Assembly: GCA_947460875.1 (NCBI GenBank)
Contig: CANHGR010000002.1
Span: forward strand, 124,001 to 188,000
DNA length: 64,000 nucleotides
Origin: Sphingobacteriaceae bacterium
GTDB lineage: Bacteria; Bacteroidota; Bacteroidia; Sphingobacteriales; Sphingobacteriaceae
Direction of reading: 5' to 3'
This document shows positions 42,332 to 50,860 of the stretch, piece by piece (position 1 is the stretch's first letter; each line of letters opens with the position of its first letter). Below the pieces are notes generated by a model. The model ran no database searches and was not told the origin of the DNA. It saw nothing but the letters and a program-made list of their open reading frames with translations. The translations under genes and the position numbers were made by a program.

Positions 42332-42811
42332 TTAAGCTAAATTATTTAAACATTCGATGACAATATCTCGTTCATATCCCTTAGCTACAGCATATTGCGA
42401 AAGGCTATAGTTCAACTTCGCTTTATCGAACGCATTAGAAGTAGCAGCCTTTTTTTGTAACAATTTGATCAATACTCGAACATATTCGTCGCCGTCTATC
42501 TGATTGAGTGCTTTCATAATCAACTTCTCGGGTACCTGTTTAAATTTTAGGCCTTGCTTTATTTTCTGTTTTCCCCAGTGTTTGATTCTAAACTTTCCGA
42601 GGGTATACGCAACAGAAAAACGTTCTTCATTTAGAAAATTTGATTGAATTAGATTAGAGATTATATTTTCAACATCGGCCGAATGGAGACCAAAACTATA
42701 TAGTTTGTCTCTGGCTTCCTGCTGAGAACGCTCTTGATAGGCACAAAAATGTTCTGCTTTTGCTTGTGCCCTATATTTATCTAAAATGATAATTTCTTTA
42801 GTTTTGCTCAT
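42332..42811 (-). CDS. recX: Regulatory protein RecX
   Basis: Small helical protein (159 aa) that binds RecA filaments and modulates recombination. It shows the three-repeat RecX organisation: ICxYxxRSxxEARDKL (CAYQERSQQEARDKLYSFGL near 23-42), SNFLNEERFSVAYTLGKFRIKHWGKQKIKQGLKFKQV near 57-93, and the C-terminal repeat AKLNYSLSQYAVAKGYERDIV. It is not next to recA here. It is divergent from murF-alr, with 60 bp between the start codons. Confidence 0.9.
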   Translation of the reverse strand: MSKTKEIIILDKYRAQAKAEHFCAYQERSQQEARDKLYSFGLHSADVENIISNLIQSNFLNEERFSVAYTLGKFRIKHWGKQKIKQGLKFKQVPEKLIMKALNQIDGDEYVRVLIKLLQKKAATSNAFDKAKLNYSLSQYAVAKGYERDIVIECLNNLA

Positions 42812-42871
42812 CGATCGGAATTTCGTAAAAATTCTCTCAAATCCTAAAAAAATAGTGGAAATTCGTAGTTA

Positions 42872-45334
42872 ATGGATTCCAAACTTTACAGCATTCAGGA
42901 AGTCGCTAAATTTATAAGTGCAGATGCTACAATTTCACATCCTGATGCGTTGATACGCACCCTATGTACAGATAGCAGGAAGCTAACGGATATTACCCGT
43001 GCCTTATTCTTTGCATTAACAGGAAGGAGAGACGGACATGAGTTTATTTCGGAGGTGTATAATGTTGGAATCCGAAACTTCGTAATAAGTGATCCTGAAT
43101 TCAATAAAACTGACTACAAAGGCGCTAATTTTCTCTTGGTTTCGGATACTTTAATGGCGTTGCAGAGACTTGCATTACGCCACCGAAAGCAATTTCAGTA
43201 CCCTGTTATCGCGATTACAGGAAGCAACGGTAAGACTATTGTTAAAGAATGGCTTTATCAACTTCTTGCTCCGGATTATAACGTGGTTAGGAGCCCGAAA
43301 AGTTATAATTCTCAAATTGGTGTTCCTCTATCTGTTTGGCAGATGAATGAAAGTAATACTATTGGGATATTTGAAACAGGTATATCGAGGGTAGGAGAGA
43401 TGAAGGCTTTAGCGGATATCATAGCACCAACAATTGGTATCCTTACTAATATTGGTGAAGCTCACAATGAAGGCTTTGCATCGAGACAGGAGAAAATAAC
43501 TGAGAAATTACTTCTGTTTAAAGATGTTGAGCTATTTATATATTCGCCCAAATATCTTGAGGGTTATGTTGGTGAGATTCCCGGTCGGAGGAAATTTACC
43601 TGGGGGTATGGCAAAGCGGATCTTGAAATTATCGATGAAGAGATCTTGGAGGCGAAGTTCCAATATTTAAGGGCGAAGTTCAAAGGGAAAGAGATCGAGT
43701 GCGTAATACCATTTGCCGATGCGGCCTCCGTAGAAAATGCAATTTGCTGCTGGGCAACTTTTCTTGCTTTGGATTACGATCCGAAGGAGGCTGACGTGCG
43801 CATGGAAAAACTGCACTCTATTAAAATGCGCCTTGAGTTAAAGAACGGAATTAATAATTGCTCAATTATTGATGATTCGTATAGTTCAGATCTTTCATCT
43901 CTTGCAATTGCTCTAGACTTTCTCAAGCAACAGAATCAACATTTAAAACGAACCCTGATTCTTTCTGATATACCGGAAGGAGGAAAAGATTCGACTCAAC
44001 TTTATGAACACGTTGCAAGTTTAATTGAAAGCAAGGGGGTAGATCGTCTAATTGGAGTAGGAACAGAGATTTTGAATCATAGAGAAAAATTCAAAATTGA
44101 AACTGAGTTTTTTAGCTCAACGGTAGAGCTTATTGCAAATGTTCAGAAGCTTAAATTTTCAAATGAAACAATTTTATTGAAAGGCGCACGTGTCTTTGAA
44201 TTTGAAAAGATAAGTAAGATTCTCACTCAAAAGATGCACGAAACTGTATTGGAGATCAACCTAAATGCTGTTGAGCAAAATCTGAACTATTATCGATCAA
44301 TTTTAAAGCCAAAAGTTAAAATAATGCCTATTGTAAAAGCATTTTCTTACGGCAGCGGAAGCTTTGAAATAGCCAATTTGTTGCAATTTAATAAAGTCGA
44401 TTACCTTGCGGTAGCCTATGCGGATGAGGGTATCGCCCTGCGAAAAGCAGGTATAACGGTGCCAATTATGGTGATGAATGCCGATGGTATGGCATTTGAA
44501 AATTTGATAGATAATCAACTTGAACCCGAGATTTACAGCTTTCGAATTTTGAAAGATTTTATTGATGCACTAAACTTAAAGAATAAAGAGAATTATCCTA
44601 TTCATCTTAAGTTAGATACCGGAATGCATAGACTTGGTTTTGTTCCGGATGAACTAGATGTCTTATGGCGCCTATTAGGTGATACCAAATCAATATATAT
44701 AAAAAGCGTATTTTCGCATTTGGTTGGAAGCGAAGACGCTGCATTCGACGATTTTACTAGATCTCAAATCATTCAGTTTACTCAAATGGCCGATAAGATC
44801 GAAAAATTCGTAGGATATAAGTCGCTCAGACATATAACAAACACTTCAGGCATAAGTCGTTGGCCAGAAGCACAGTTTGACATGGTTAGATTAGGAATCG
44901 GTTTATATGGTGTTGATCATGCTTTTGGAGAGAAGACGCCTTTGCAAACTGTGGCTACCTTAAAAACAAGCATTTCTCAAATCAAAGAGCTTCAGCCCGG
45001 AGAAACTGTTGGCTATGGCCGAAAAGGAAAACTTCCGAAGGGTGGTACAATAGCTACTGTTAAAATAGGATATGCAGACGGGTACAATAGAAGGCTAGGA
45101 AATGGCATTGGTAAAATGCTTATCGACGGTAAAATTGTGCCGACCATAGGAAATATCTGTATGGACATGTGTATGCTGGATATTAGCGGAGTTTCTGCAG
45201 CAGAAGGTGACGAGGTTATTGTCTTCAACGATGTTCTTAAAGTAGAAGAACTAGCTAAACAGATTGGCACAATTCCGTATGAGATATTAACCGGTATCTC
45301 ACAAAGGGTAAAACGCGTTTACTATTATGAATAG
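42872..45334 (+). CDS. murF-alr: Fused UDP-MurNAc-tripeptide:D-Ala-D-Ala ligase / alanine racemase
   Basis: An 820-residue bifunctional protein. The N-terminal MurF part (about 1-455) adds D-Ala-D-Ala to the peptidoglycan precursor; its ATP loop is ITGSNGKTIVKEW near 117-129 and the central GIFETGISRVGEM is near 165-177. The C-terminal part (about 460-820) is a PLP alanine racemase with Lys489 in VKAFSYGSG and the catalytic Tyr715 in TVGYGRKGK. Both activities supply D-alanine for cell-wall synthesis. The fusion is a recognised Bacteroidota trait. It overlaps the following DUF502 gene by 8 bp. Confidence 0.94.
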   Translation: MDSKLYSIQEVAKFISADATISHPDALIRTLCTDSRKLTDITRALFFALTGRRDGHEFISEVYNVGIRNFVISDPEFNKTDYKGANFLLVSDTLMALQRLALRHRKQFQYPVIAITGSNGKTIVKEWLYQLLAPDYNVVRSPKSYNSQIGVPLSVWQMNESNTIGIFETGISRVGEMKALADIIAPTIGILTNIGEAHNEGFASRQEKITEKLLLFKDVELFIYSPKYLEGYVGEIPGRRKFTWGYGKADLEIIDEEILEAKFQYLRAKFKGKEIECVIPFADAASVENAICCWATFLALDYDPKEADVRMEKLHSIKMRLELKNGINNCSIIDDSYSSDLSSLAIALDFLKQQNQHLKRTLILSDIPEGGKDSTQLYEHVASLIESKGVDRLIGVGTEILNHREKFKIETEFFSSTVELIANVQKLKFSNETILLKGARVFEFEKISKILTQKMHETVLEINLNAVEQNLNYYRSILKPKVKIMPIVKAFSYGSGSFEIANLLQFNKVDYLAVAYADEGIALRKAGITVPIMVMNADGMAFENLIDNQLEPEIYSFRILKDFIDALNLKNKENYPIHLKLDTGMHRLGFVPDELDVLWRLLGDTKSIYIKSVFSHLVGSEDAAFDDFTRSQIIQFTQMADKIEKFVGYKSLRHITNTSGISRWPEAQFDMVRLGIGLYGVDHAFGEKTPLQTVATLKTSISQIKELQPGETVGYGRKGKLPKGGTIATVKIGYADGYNRRLGNGIGKMLIDGKIVPTIGNICMDMCMLDISGVSAAEGDEVIVFNDVLKVEELAKQIGTIPYEILTGISQRVKRVYYYE

Positions 45335-45923
45335 GATATTTAAGGCATTGTTAACTTATTTGATAAAGGGCATTTTAGTGGTCATCCCGTTAGGAGCCGC
45401 TATATTTTTAATTTATTGGCTATTCACTACGTTTGATTCGGCTTTAAATCTGAGCGGTTCTTTATGGATAGATGCACAAACTGGGCAGTCGGTTTATATT
45501 CCGGGCCTGGGAATCGCTACCGTACTCTTTATTCTTCTAATGGTCGGTATAATAATTACCTATCTGGTCACAGAGCCTATTAAAAATTGGTTCGATCGCT
45601 GGATGAAGAAATTTCCTCTGTTTAATTTTTTTTATAGCTCAATAAAAGATCTTACAGAAGCTTTCGTTGGCGATGAGAAGAAATTTAACGAGCCTGTAAT
45701 TGTGGAAATCAATGAATCAGGTTTAAAGAAAATAGGCTTCCTTACTCAAAAAGACCTTACAGAGATTGGACTTGCCGGAGAAGTAGCTGTTTATTTTCCA
45801 TTATCTTATTCTTTTGCTGGACAGGTTTGCATCGTAAAAAAGGATCGTGTAAAGCCCCTTAAAATGAAAGGACCTGATGCGATGAAATTCGTTGTATCCG
45901 GAGGAGTCAGCGGCTTGGAATAG
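45327..45923 (+). CDS. DUF502 family membrane protein
   Basis: A 198-residue inner-membrane protein with two transmembrane segments (about 9-32 and 57-80). The soluble C-terminal domain contains the DUF502 landmarks PIKNWFDRWMKKFPLFNFFY near 85-104, SSIKDLTEAFVGDEKKF and GEVAVYFPLSYSFAGQVCIV near 149-168. The function is not established in bacteria. The start overlaps the murF-alr stop region, indicating translational coupling. Confidence 0.88.
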   Translation: MNRIFKALLTYLIKGILVVIPLGAAIFLIYWLFTTFDSALNLSGSLWIDAQTGQSVYIPGLGIATVLFILLMVGIIITYLVTEPIKNWFDRWMKKFPLFNFFYSSIKDLTEAFVGDEKKFNEPVIVEINESGLKKIGFLTQKDLTEIGLAGEVAVYFPLSYSFAGQVCIVKKDRVKPLKMKGPDAMKFVVSGGVSGLE

Positions 45924-45929
45924 GCTAAA

Positions 45930-46634
45930 CTAGAAATTCGGTTTCAAAACGTATTTATCATAGAAACGGAAAATGTGTTCCGTCGCTTCTTCAGCACTGT
46001 CTACAATGCGATAAAGATTTAGATCTTCAGGAGATATATTTTGTTCTTCAATCATCCTTGAAGTTATCCAATCGAACAGTCCTCCCCAATAGTCTTTGCC
46101 CACTAAAATAATCGGAAAGCGCGCTACTTTTCCAGTTTGTATCAGGGTAATGGCCTCGAAAAGTTCATCCATCGTTCCGAATCCGCCGGGCATAATAATA
46201 AAGCCCTGAGAATACTTCATAAACATCACCTTTCTTACAAAAAAGTAATCAAAACTTAATAGCTTATCGCGATCGATAAATTTATTGTGGAACTGCTCAA
46301 ACGGAAGTTCAATATTCAACCCCACCGATTTTCCGCCAACTTCAAAAGCTCCTTTATTTGCTGCTTCCATAATTCCAGGTCCACCGCCGGTAATTACACC
46401 ATACCCACGTTCAGTTAAAATTCGGGCAATATTTTCGGCTAATCCGTAGTATCTATGATCGTTTTTGGTTCGTGCAGAGCCAAATATCGAAACACAGGGT
46501 CCAATTCTGGCAAGTTTCTCAAATCCATCTACAAATTCGGCCATCAATTTAAAGATCTGCCATGAATCGGCTACTTTAATCTCATGCCAATTTTTATTTT
46601 CAAAAGCCTTCCGGATGGTTTCGTCGTTCGTCAT
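45930..46634 (-). CDS. LOG-family (TIGR00730) nucleotide phosphoribohydrolase
   Basis: Rossmann-fold protein (234 aa) of the LOG/lysine-decarboxylase-like group, whose enzymes release the base from nucleoside 5'-monophosphates (cytokinin-type or AMP). The motif PGGFGTMDELFEAITLIQTGK near 149-169 gives the catalytic PGGxGTxxE. GGGPGIMEAANKGAFEVGG near 85-103 is the nucleotide-binding loop. In bacteria the physiological substrate is usually AMP or a close relative. It starts 7 bp before the symporter stop and is probably co-transcribed with it. Confidence 0.87.
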   Translation of the reverse strand: MTNDETIRKAFENKNWHEIKVADSWQIFKLMAEFVDGFEKLARIGPCVSIFGSARTKNDHRYYGLAENIARILTERGYGVITGGGPGIMEAANKGAFEVGGKSVGLNIELPFEQFHNKFIDRDKLLSFDYFFVRKVMFMKYSQGFIIMPGGFGTMDELFEAITLIQTGKVARFPIILVGKDYWGGLFDWITSRMIEEQNISPEDLNLYRIVDSAEEATEHIFRFYDKYVLKPNF

Positions 46635-46641
46635 TTCTGAA

Positions 46642-48120
46642 TTAAAATATTGTTTGTTGTGTTGTTGTTCGACTGGTTGAAAGCAATAACATATATGTAA
46701 TGAAGCCGTTTAATATAATTAACTCGAAGCCAATAGCGTATCCTGTCCACTCGTATGAATAGCGATCTATTAAAAAGCATAATGCCGGAGATAATATACA
46801 TATCATAGGCACGAGGTAGTCAGACACAGCACGTTTTGTAAACATCCCGAAAGCGAAAAGTCCAACTAGAGGACCGTAGGTGTATCCTGCAGCTTTAAAT
46901 ATTGCATTTACTACAGAGTCATTGTTAATTAGTTTAAAGCCCATAATTACGAACAACATCAGTAAAGAGAAGGCGATATGGACAATATGTCTCGTTCTTA
47001 TCAGCGCGGCATCATTCTGATTTTCTTTTTTTGCGAATCCTAAAAAATCAACACAAAACGAAGTTGTAAGTGCAGTTAGAGCAGAATCGGTCGTAGCAAA
47101 CGTTGCCGCTGTCAACCCAAGCATAAATATAACTCCGGGAACAATGTTTAAATGGTTAAGCGCTATCTCCGGAAAGAGATGATCACGGGTACTTAATCCG
47201 GAAACATCGATGTTGTTTGCTGTTGCAAACATATAAAGCAAGGCGCCTACGCTTAAGAAAAACAGGTTCATTACTACGAAAATGGCTGTAAAAGTCAGCA
47301 TATTTTTTTGGGCTTCGCCAATATTCTTGCAGCTGAGGTTTTTTTGCATTAGATCTTGATCTAATCCCGTCATCGCTAGGGTTACCACCACCCCACCGAA
47401 GAATTGCTTTAAAAAATGCGCCTTGCTGCCCATGAAGTCTTCCCAAAAAAATATGTTAGAGTAGGAGCTCTCTTTAACCGCTTCGAATGCTTGTCTGATA
47501 TTGAAATTTAGACTATCAGAAATATAGTAAATTGATAGAATTACCGATAGCAAGAGAAAGACCGTTTGGAGCGTATCCGTGATTATAATTGTCTTTAATC
47601 CGCCCCTAAAGGTATAGGACCAAATTAGGGCGAGACAAATCACAATCGTCAGCCAAAATGGAATATTCCAAGCATCAAAAATGAACTTTTGCAAAACTAT
47701 TGCCACAAGATATAAGCGGAAAGATGATCCAATAGTTCTAGACAGTAGGAAAATAGCTGCCCCGCTTTTATAGCTCCAAAAGCCCAGTCTTTTCTCTAAA
47801 TAGGTGTATATTGAAAGAAGGTTCATCCTATAATAAAGCGGTAGGAGTACAGTAACGATAAGAATAAATCCAACAGCATTTCCAAGTATAAACTGAAAAT
47901 AGCCAAAACTGCTGACACCAACAGCGCCGGGTACCGAAATGAAAGTTACCCCTGATAGCGCCGTGCCGATCATTCCGAAGGCAACCAAGTACCATTTAGA
48001 GCTCCTGTTTGCAATAAAAAAACTCGAGTTGTCTGATGAGTTTCTTGAAGTCAAGTAAGATACTCCGATCAATAATATAAAATAACCGATAAGAAATGAA
48101 AGTAATAATATTGGCGACAT
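46642..48120 (-). CDS. Sodium:solute symporter family transporter
   Basis: Inner-membrane SSS-family transporter with 492 residues and about 13 hydrophobic segments. The N-terminal segment FFIANRSSKWYLVAFGMIGT near 33-52 and GVTFISVPGAVGVSSFGYFQ near 57-76 are the conserved TM2-3 region, where sodium binds, and the TAATFATTDSALTALTTSFC motif near 334-353 marks TM8-9. The substrate cannot be inferred. The only same-strand partner is the LOG-family gene downstream. Confidence 0.88.
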   Translation of the reverse strand: MSPILLLSFLIGYFILLIGVSYLTSRNSSDNSSFFIANRSSKWYLVAFGMIGTALSGVTFISVPGAVGVSSFGYFQFILGNAVGFILIVTVLLPLYYRMNLLSIYTYLEKRLGFWSYKSGAAIFLLSRTIGSSFRLYLVAIVLQKFIFDAWNIPFWLTIVICLALIWSYTFRGGLKTIIITDTLQTVFLLLSVILSIYYISDSLNFNIRQAFEAVKESSYSNIFFWEDFMGSKAHFLKQFFGGVVVTLAMTGLDQDLMQKNLSCKNIGEAQKNMLTFTAIFVVMNLFFLSVGALLYMFATANNIDVSGLSTRDHLFPEIALNHLNIVPGVIFMLGLTAATFATTDSALTALTTSFCVDFLGFAKKENQNDAALIRTRHIVHIAFSLLMLFVIMGFKLINNDSVVNAIFKAAGYTYGPLVGLFAFGMFTKRAVSDYLVPMICILSPALCFLIDRYSYEWTGYAIGFELIILNGFITYMLLLSTSRTTTQQTIF

Positions 48121-48324
48121 AGAAATTGTTTAGTTTATCAAATTGTAATCGCGAGGTTGGTTTTGCCGATCGAACGCGAAATGTCAATGAAAGTATGTAC
48201 AATAGTAGAATTAATGAAATATTTTTCTGGAAGTTTAAAAACTGAGTTAGTCAAAATAGGCAGCTCATATCAAAAAAGCAATCGCATTATCTCTTTTCCT
48301 TGATCAAATTATACTTTTATAGTA

Positions 48325-48332
48325 TAAATTTG
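48325..48332 (+). promoter_or_regulatory. -7 box of recR promoter (TAAATTTG)
   Basis: Exact TAnnTTTG match ending 4 nt before the recR ATG, predicting a leaderless mRNA. Confidence 0.55.
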
Positions 48333-48336
48333 CAAA

Positions 48337-48954
48337 ATGAATTTCTCTTCGCGTTTACTGGAAAATGCCGTAAATGAATTTTCTAAACTTCCAGGAATTG
48401 GCCAGAAAACTGCTCTGCGACTTGTTTTGCACCTTTTAAACCAGCCGGTTGCTGATGTCGATCAGTTCAGCAATACCATCGCGGACCTTAGAAGAGAAAT
48501 CAAATTTTGCACTGAATGCTTTAATATTTCTGATCAGGACATTTGTGCAATCTGCACGTCGGTAAAGCGAGACAGAACTGCAGTTTGTGTTGTCGAAGAC
48601 ACACAAGATGTTATGGCAATTGAAAATACTAGTCAGTTTAACGGCGTTTACCATGTTCTTAACGGACTTATTTCTCCAATGGATGGAATCGGACCTTCAG
48701 ATTTGAACATTGACGCTCTCGTTGAACGAATTAAGAAAGACGAGATTACCGAAGTGATACTTGCTGTAAGTGCAACAATGGAAGGCGACACGACCATATT
48801 CTATATTTATAAAAAGCTAAGACAGTATCCTGTTAAAATAACGACAATTGCGAGAGGCATCGCGTTTGGCGGAGAACTTGAATATGTTGATGAGATCACA
48901 CTTGGTCGATCGATAGTTACAAGAATACCATATGAAAACTCCCTGATCAAATAA
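48337..48954 (+). CDS. recR: Recombination protein RecR
   Basis: RecFOR-pathway protein that with RecO loads RecA at gaps. The 205-residue chain has an N-terminal helix-hairpin-helix (FSKLPGIGQKTALRLVLHLL near 14-33), a four-cysteine zinc finger (CTECFNISDQDICAIC near 57-72), a Toprim domain (TAVCVVEDTQDVMAIE near 80-95) and the C-terminal Walker-like GIAFGGELEYVDEITL near 177-192. All features are intact. The next gene begins 4 bp after its stop. Confidence 0.95.
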   Translation: MNFSSRLLENAVNEFSKLPGIGQKTALRLVLHLLNQPVADVDQFSNTIADLRREIKFCTECFNISDQDICAICTSVKRDRTAVCVVEDTQDVMAIENTSQFNGVYHVLNGLISPMDGIGPSDLNIDALVERIKKDEITEVILAVSATMEGDTTIFYIYKKLRQYPVKITTIARGIAFGGELEYVDEITLGRSIVTRIPYENSLIK

Positions 48955-48957
48955 ATA

Positions 48958-49773
48958 ATGGATCTAAAAAATAAATTGGTAATCATAACCGGTGCTTCTT
49001 CCGGTATTGGATTTGCATGCGCTGAGGAGTTCGCCAAAAGGGGCGCCAATCTGGTTCTTGGAGCTAGGCAATATGTTACTTTGTGCGAAATTACGGCAGA
49101 TCTGGAAAAGCGTTATGCGATAAAGGCCGTTGCAGTACAATGTGACGTTTCAAAAGAAGATCAGTGCGAACAACTAATAAAGCAAGCTGTATTAACTTTT
49201 GGAAGGATAGATGTACTAATTAATAACGCCGGACTCAGTATGCGGGCTCTTTTCAATGATCTTGATATTATTGTTTTAGAGGATTTAATGGCCGTAAATT
49301 TTTGGGGTGCAGTTTATTGTACCAAATATGCTTTACCTGAACTCTTGAAATCAGGCGGATCTGTTGTAGGAGTCTCATCCATCGCAGGCTATCATGGGCT
49401 TCCCGGCAGGACGGGCTACTCAGCCTCCAAATTTGCGTTGAACGGTTTTCTTCAAGCATTAAGAATCGAAAATTTAAAGACAGGCCTCCATGTGATGATT
49501 GCTGCGCCAGGCTTTACTGCATCGAATATCCGTAATACAGCCTTAGTGAAAGATGGTTCTGTCCAGGGCGAAAGTAGTATGGTTGAAGAAAAGATGATGA
49601 CAGCCGGCGAAGTTGCAAACAATATCGCAGATGGTGTTGTGAGACGTAGTCGCACGTTAATAATGACTGGACAGGGAAAATTGACTGTCTTTTTAAGCAA
49701 GTTTGTACCGGGTATTTTAGACGGGCTAGTTTATAAGCATTTTACAAAAGAGAAAGCCCCTTTAATAAAATAA
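48958..49773 (+). CDS. SDR-family oxidoreductase
   Basis: Classical short-chain dehydrogenase (271 aa): TGASSGIG (11-18), NNAG (89-92), Ser141 and the catalytic Tyr154-x3-Lys158 (YSASK). The residue after strand 2 is Arg (GARQ), which favours NADP. The C-terminal extension VPGILDGLVYKHFTKEK resembles membrane-associated SDRs such as the DHRS7/sterol-type group. The substrate is unknown. It is co-transcribed with recR, which probably has no functional meaning. Confidence 0.85.
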   Translation: MDLKNKLVIITGASSGIGFACAEEFAKRGANLVLGARQYVTLCEITADLEKRYAIKAVAVQCDVSKEDQCEQLIKQAVLTFGRIDVLINNAGLSMRALFNDLDIIVLEDLMAVNFWGAVYCTKYALPELLKSGGSVVGVSSIAGYHGLPGRTGYSASKFALNGFLQALRIENLKTGLHVMIAAPGFTASNIRNTALVKDGSVQGESSMVEEKMMTAGEVANNIADGVVRRSRTLIMTGQGKLTVFLSKFVPGILDGLVYKHFTKEKAPLIK

Positions 49774-49774
49774 A

Positions 49775-50659
49775 TTAATGTAGTGGTCTTTGTTTCACGA
49801 TACCGCCCTTGGTATCATTTATTGCACTCATTACGATAAAAGCCTTCCGATCTATTGTATCAATCTCTTCTCTTAATTTTGAGACTTCAAGGCGCGTAAC
49901 GACTGTAAATATGATATCCATATTCTTCTTGTGGCCAGTGCTTCCAAAACCGCCCTCTCCTTTATAAATTGTTACTCCTCGTCCTAGTTTATTAATTATG
50001 GCTTCGCGCACTTCCTTGCTTTTCGTAGAAACGATGGTTACCCCGGTATACTCTTCAATACCTTGAATGATAAAATCTACCGTTTTCGATGCCGACAGAT
50101 AGGTTAGAATCGAATAGAGAGCAGTTTCTATGCTAAGAATAAATGCCGCACAAATAAAGATTAGGAGATTGATTAGAAGAATAATGTCTCCAATACTCAG
50201 AATACTTTTACGGTTGATGTATAAGGCCATAATTTCGGTGCCGTCGAGTACGCAGCCACCACGCATCGCTAGTCCAATCCCGGCGCCAAGAAAGAATCCG
50301 CCGAAGATCGAAATCAGAAGTTTATCGTTAGTAATCGTCGGAAAATCAACAAAATAGATCGTAGTCGCGAGCAAAATAACTGCAAGTAAGGTAGTTACAG
50401 CAAAATTTCTACCTATTTGTCTGCTCCCCATAATTATAAAAGGGACATTTAATACAACTAACCAAACAGATACCGGGACTTTCGTAACATGGTTCATAAG
50501 AAGAGATACTCCAGTAACTCCTCCATCTATAAATCCGTTAGGCACCAAGAAGCCTTTTAATCCGAATGCTGCTAACAGCACGCCAGCCGATACGAATAAA
50601 AGTTTTATAATTTTCTTTCGAATGACTACTACTCGCCGATAATTTTTGTTGAATAACAT
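49775..50659 (-). CDS. YitT-family membrane protein (DUF2179)
   Basis: A 294-residue inner-membrane protein with five to six N-terminal transmembrane segments (about 13-190) and a C-terminal soluble DUF2179 domain (about 205-290; TGVTIVSTKSKEVREAIINK, GRGVTIYKGEGGFGSTGHKK and TVVTRLEVSKLREEI). The motif LRGCVLDGTEIMAL near 129-143 is typical of the family. Function unresolved; a transport or sensing role is assumed for the family. Its stop codon lies 1 bp from the convergent SDR stop. Confidence 0.87.
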   Translation of the reverse strand: MLFNKNYRRVVVIRKKIIKLLFVSAGVLLAAFGLKGFLVPNGFIDGGVTGVSLLMNHVTKVPVSVWLVVLNVPFIIMGSRQIGRNFAVTTLLAVILLATTIYFVDFPTITNDKLLISIFGGFFLGAGIGLAMRGGCVLDGTEIMALYINRKSILSIGDIILLINLLIFICAAFILSIETALYSILTYLSASKTVDFIIQGIEEYTGVTIVSTKSKEVREAIINKLGRGVTIYKGEGGFGSTGHKKNMDIIFTVVTRLEVSKLREEIDTIDRKAFIVMSAINDTKGGIVKQRPLH

Positions 50660-50682
50660 TTCCTAAAAATAGTTAAAAGGGG

Positions 50683-50713
50683 TTGCAGTTGAAGAAAAGA
50701 ATATTGATATTTG
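50683..50713 (+). promoter_or_regulatory. trp operon promoter
   Basis: TTG (50683-50685), a 20-bp spacer, then GATATTTG (50706-50713), which differs from TAnnTTTG only at the first base. The predicted start of transcription is about 5 nt before the leader-peptide ATG at 50724. Confidence 0.45.
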
Positions 50714-50723
50714 CCCCACTATT

Positions 50724-50789
50724 ATGAAATATCACTCTTTAAATACAGCCTGGTGGTGGCGTTCGAAATATCGATTGCAATCTAACTAA
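50724..50789 (+). CDS. trpL: trp leader peptide with three tandem Trp codons
   Basis: A 21-residue open frame: MKYHSLNTAWWWRSKYRLQSN. Three consecutive TGG codons lie at 50751-50759, a very rare codon run, in the short leader of a tryptophan operon. A ribosome short of charged tRNA-Trp would stall there. It would then leave free GCAATCTAA (50777-50785), just before the stop codon, which can pair with the attenuator stem. Spacing, Trp codons and the following terminator match classical ribosome-mediated attenuation as in Enterobacteria. It is below the size normally reported by gene callers. Confidence 0.88.
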   Translation: MKYHSLNTAWWWRSKYRLQSN

Positions 50790-50852
50790 TAGGTTTTTAA
50801 AATATTTATAACTAAGATTAGGGTTGCTTTTACAGCAGCCCTTTTTATTTTT
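50777..50852 (+). promoter_or_regulatory. trp attenuator: antiterminator and intrinsic terminator
   Basis: Terminator: GGGTTGCT (50821-50828) pairs with AGCAGCCC (50834-50841) over 8 bp with one wobble, 5-nt loop, then TTTTTATTTTT (50842-50852), 8 bp before the trpD ATG. Antiterminator: GCAATCTAA (50777-50785) pairs with TTAGGGTTGC (50818-50827), with two wobbles and one bulge. The two foldings share GGGTTGC and exclude each other, so transcription into trpD depends on ribosome position on the leader. Confidence 0.85.
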
Positions 50853-50860
50853 AAATTATA

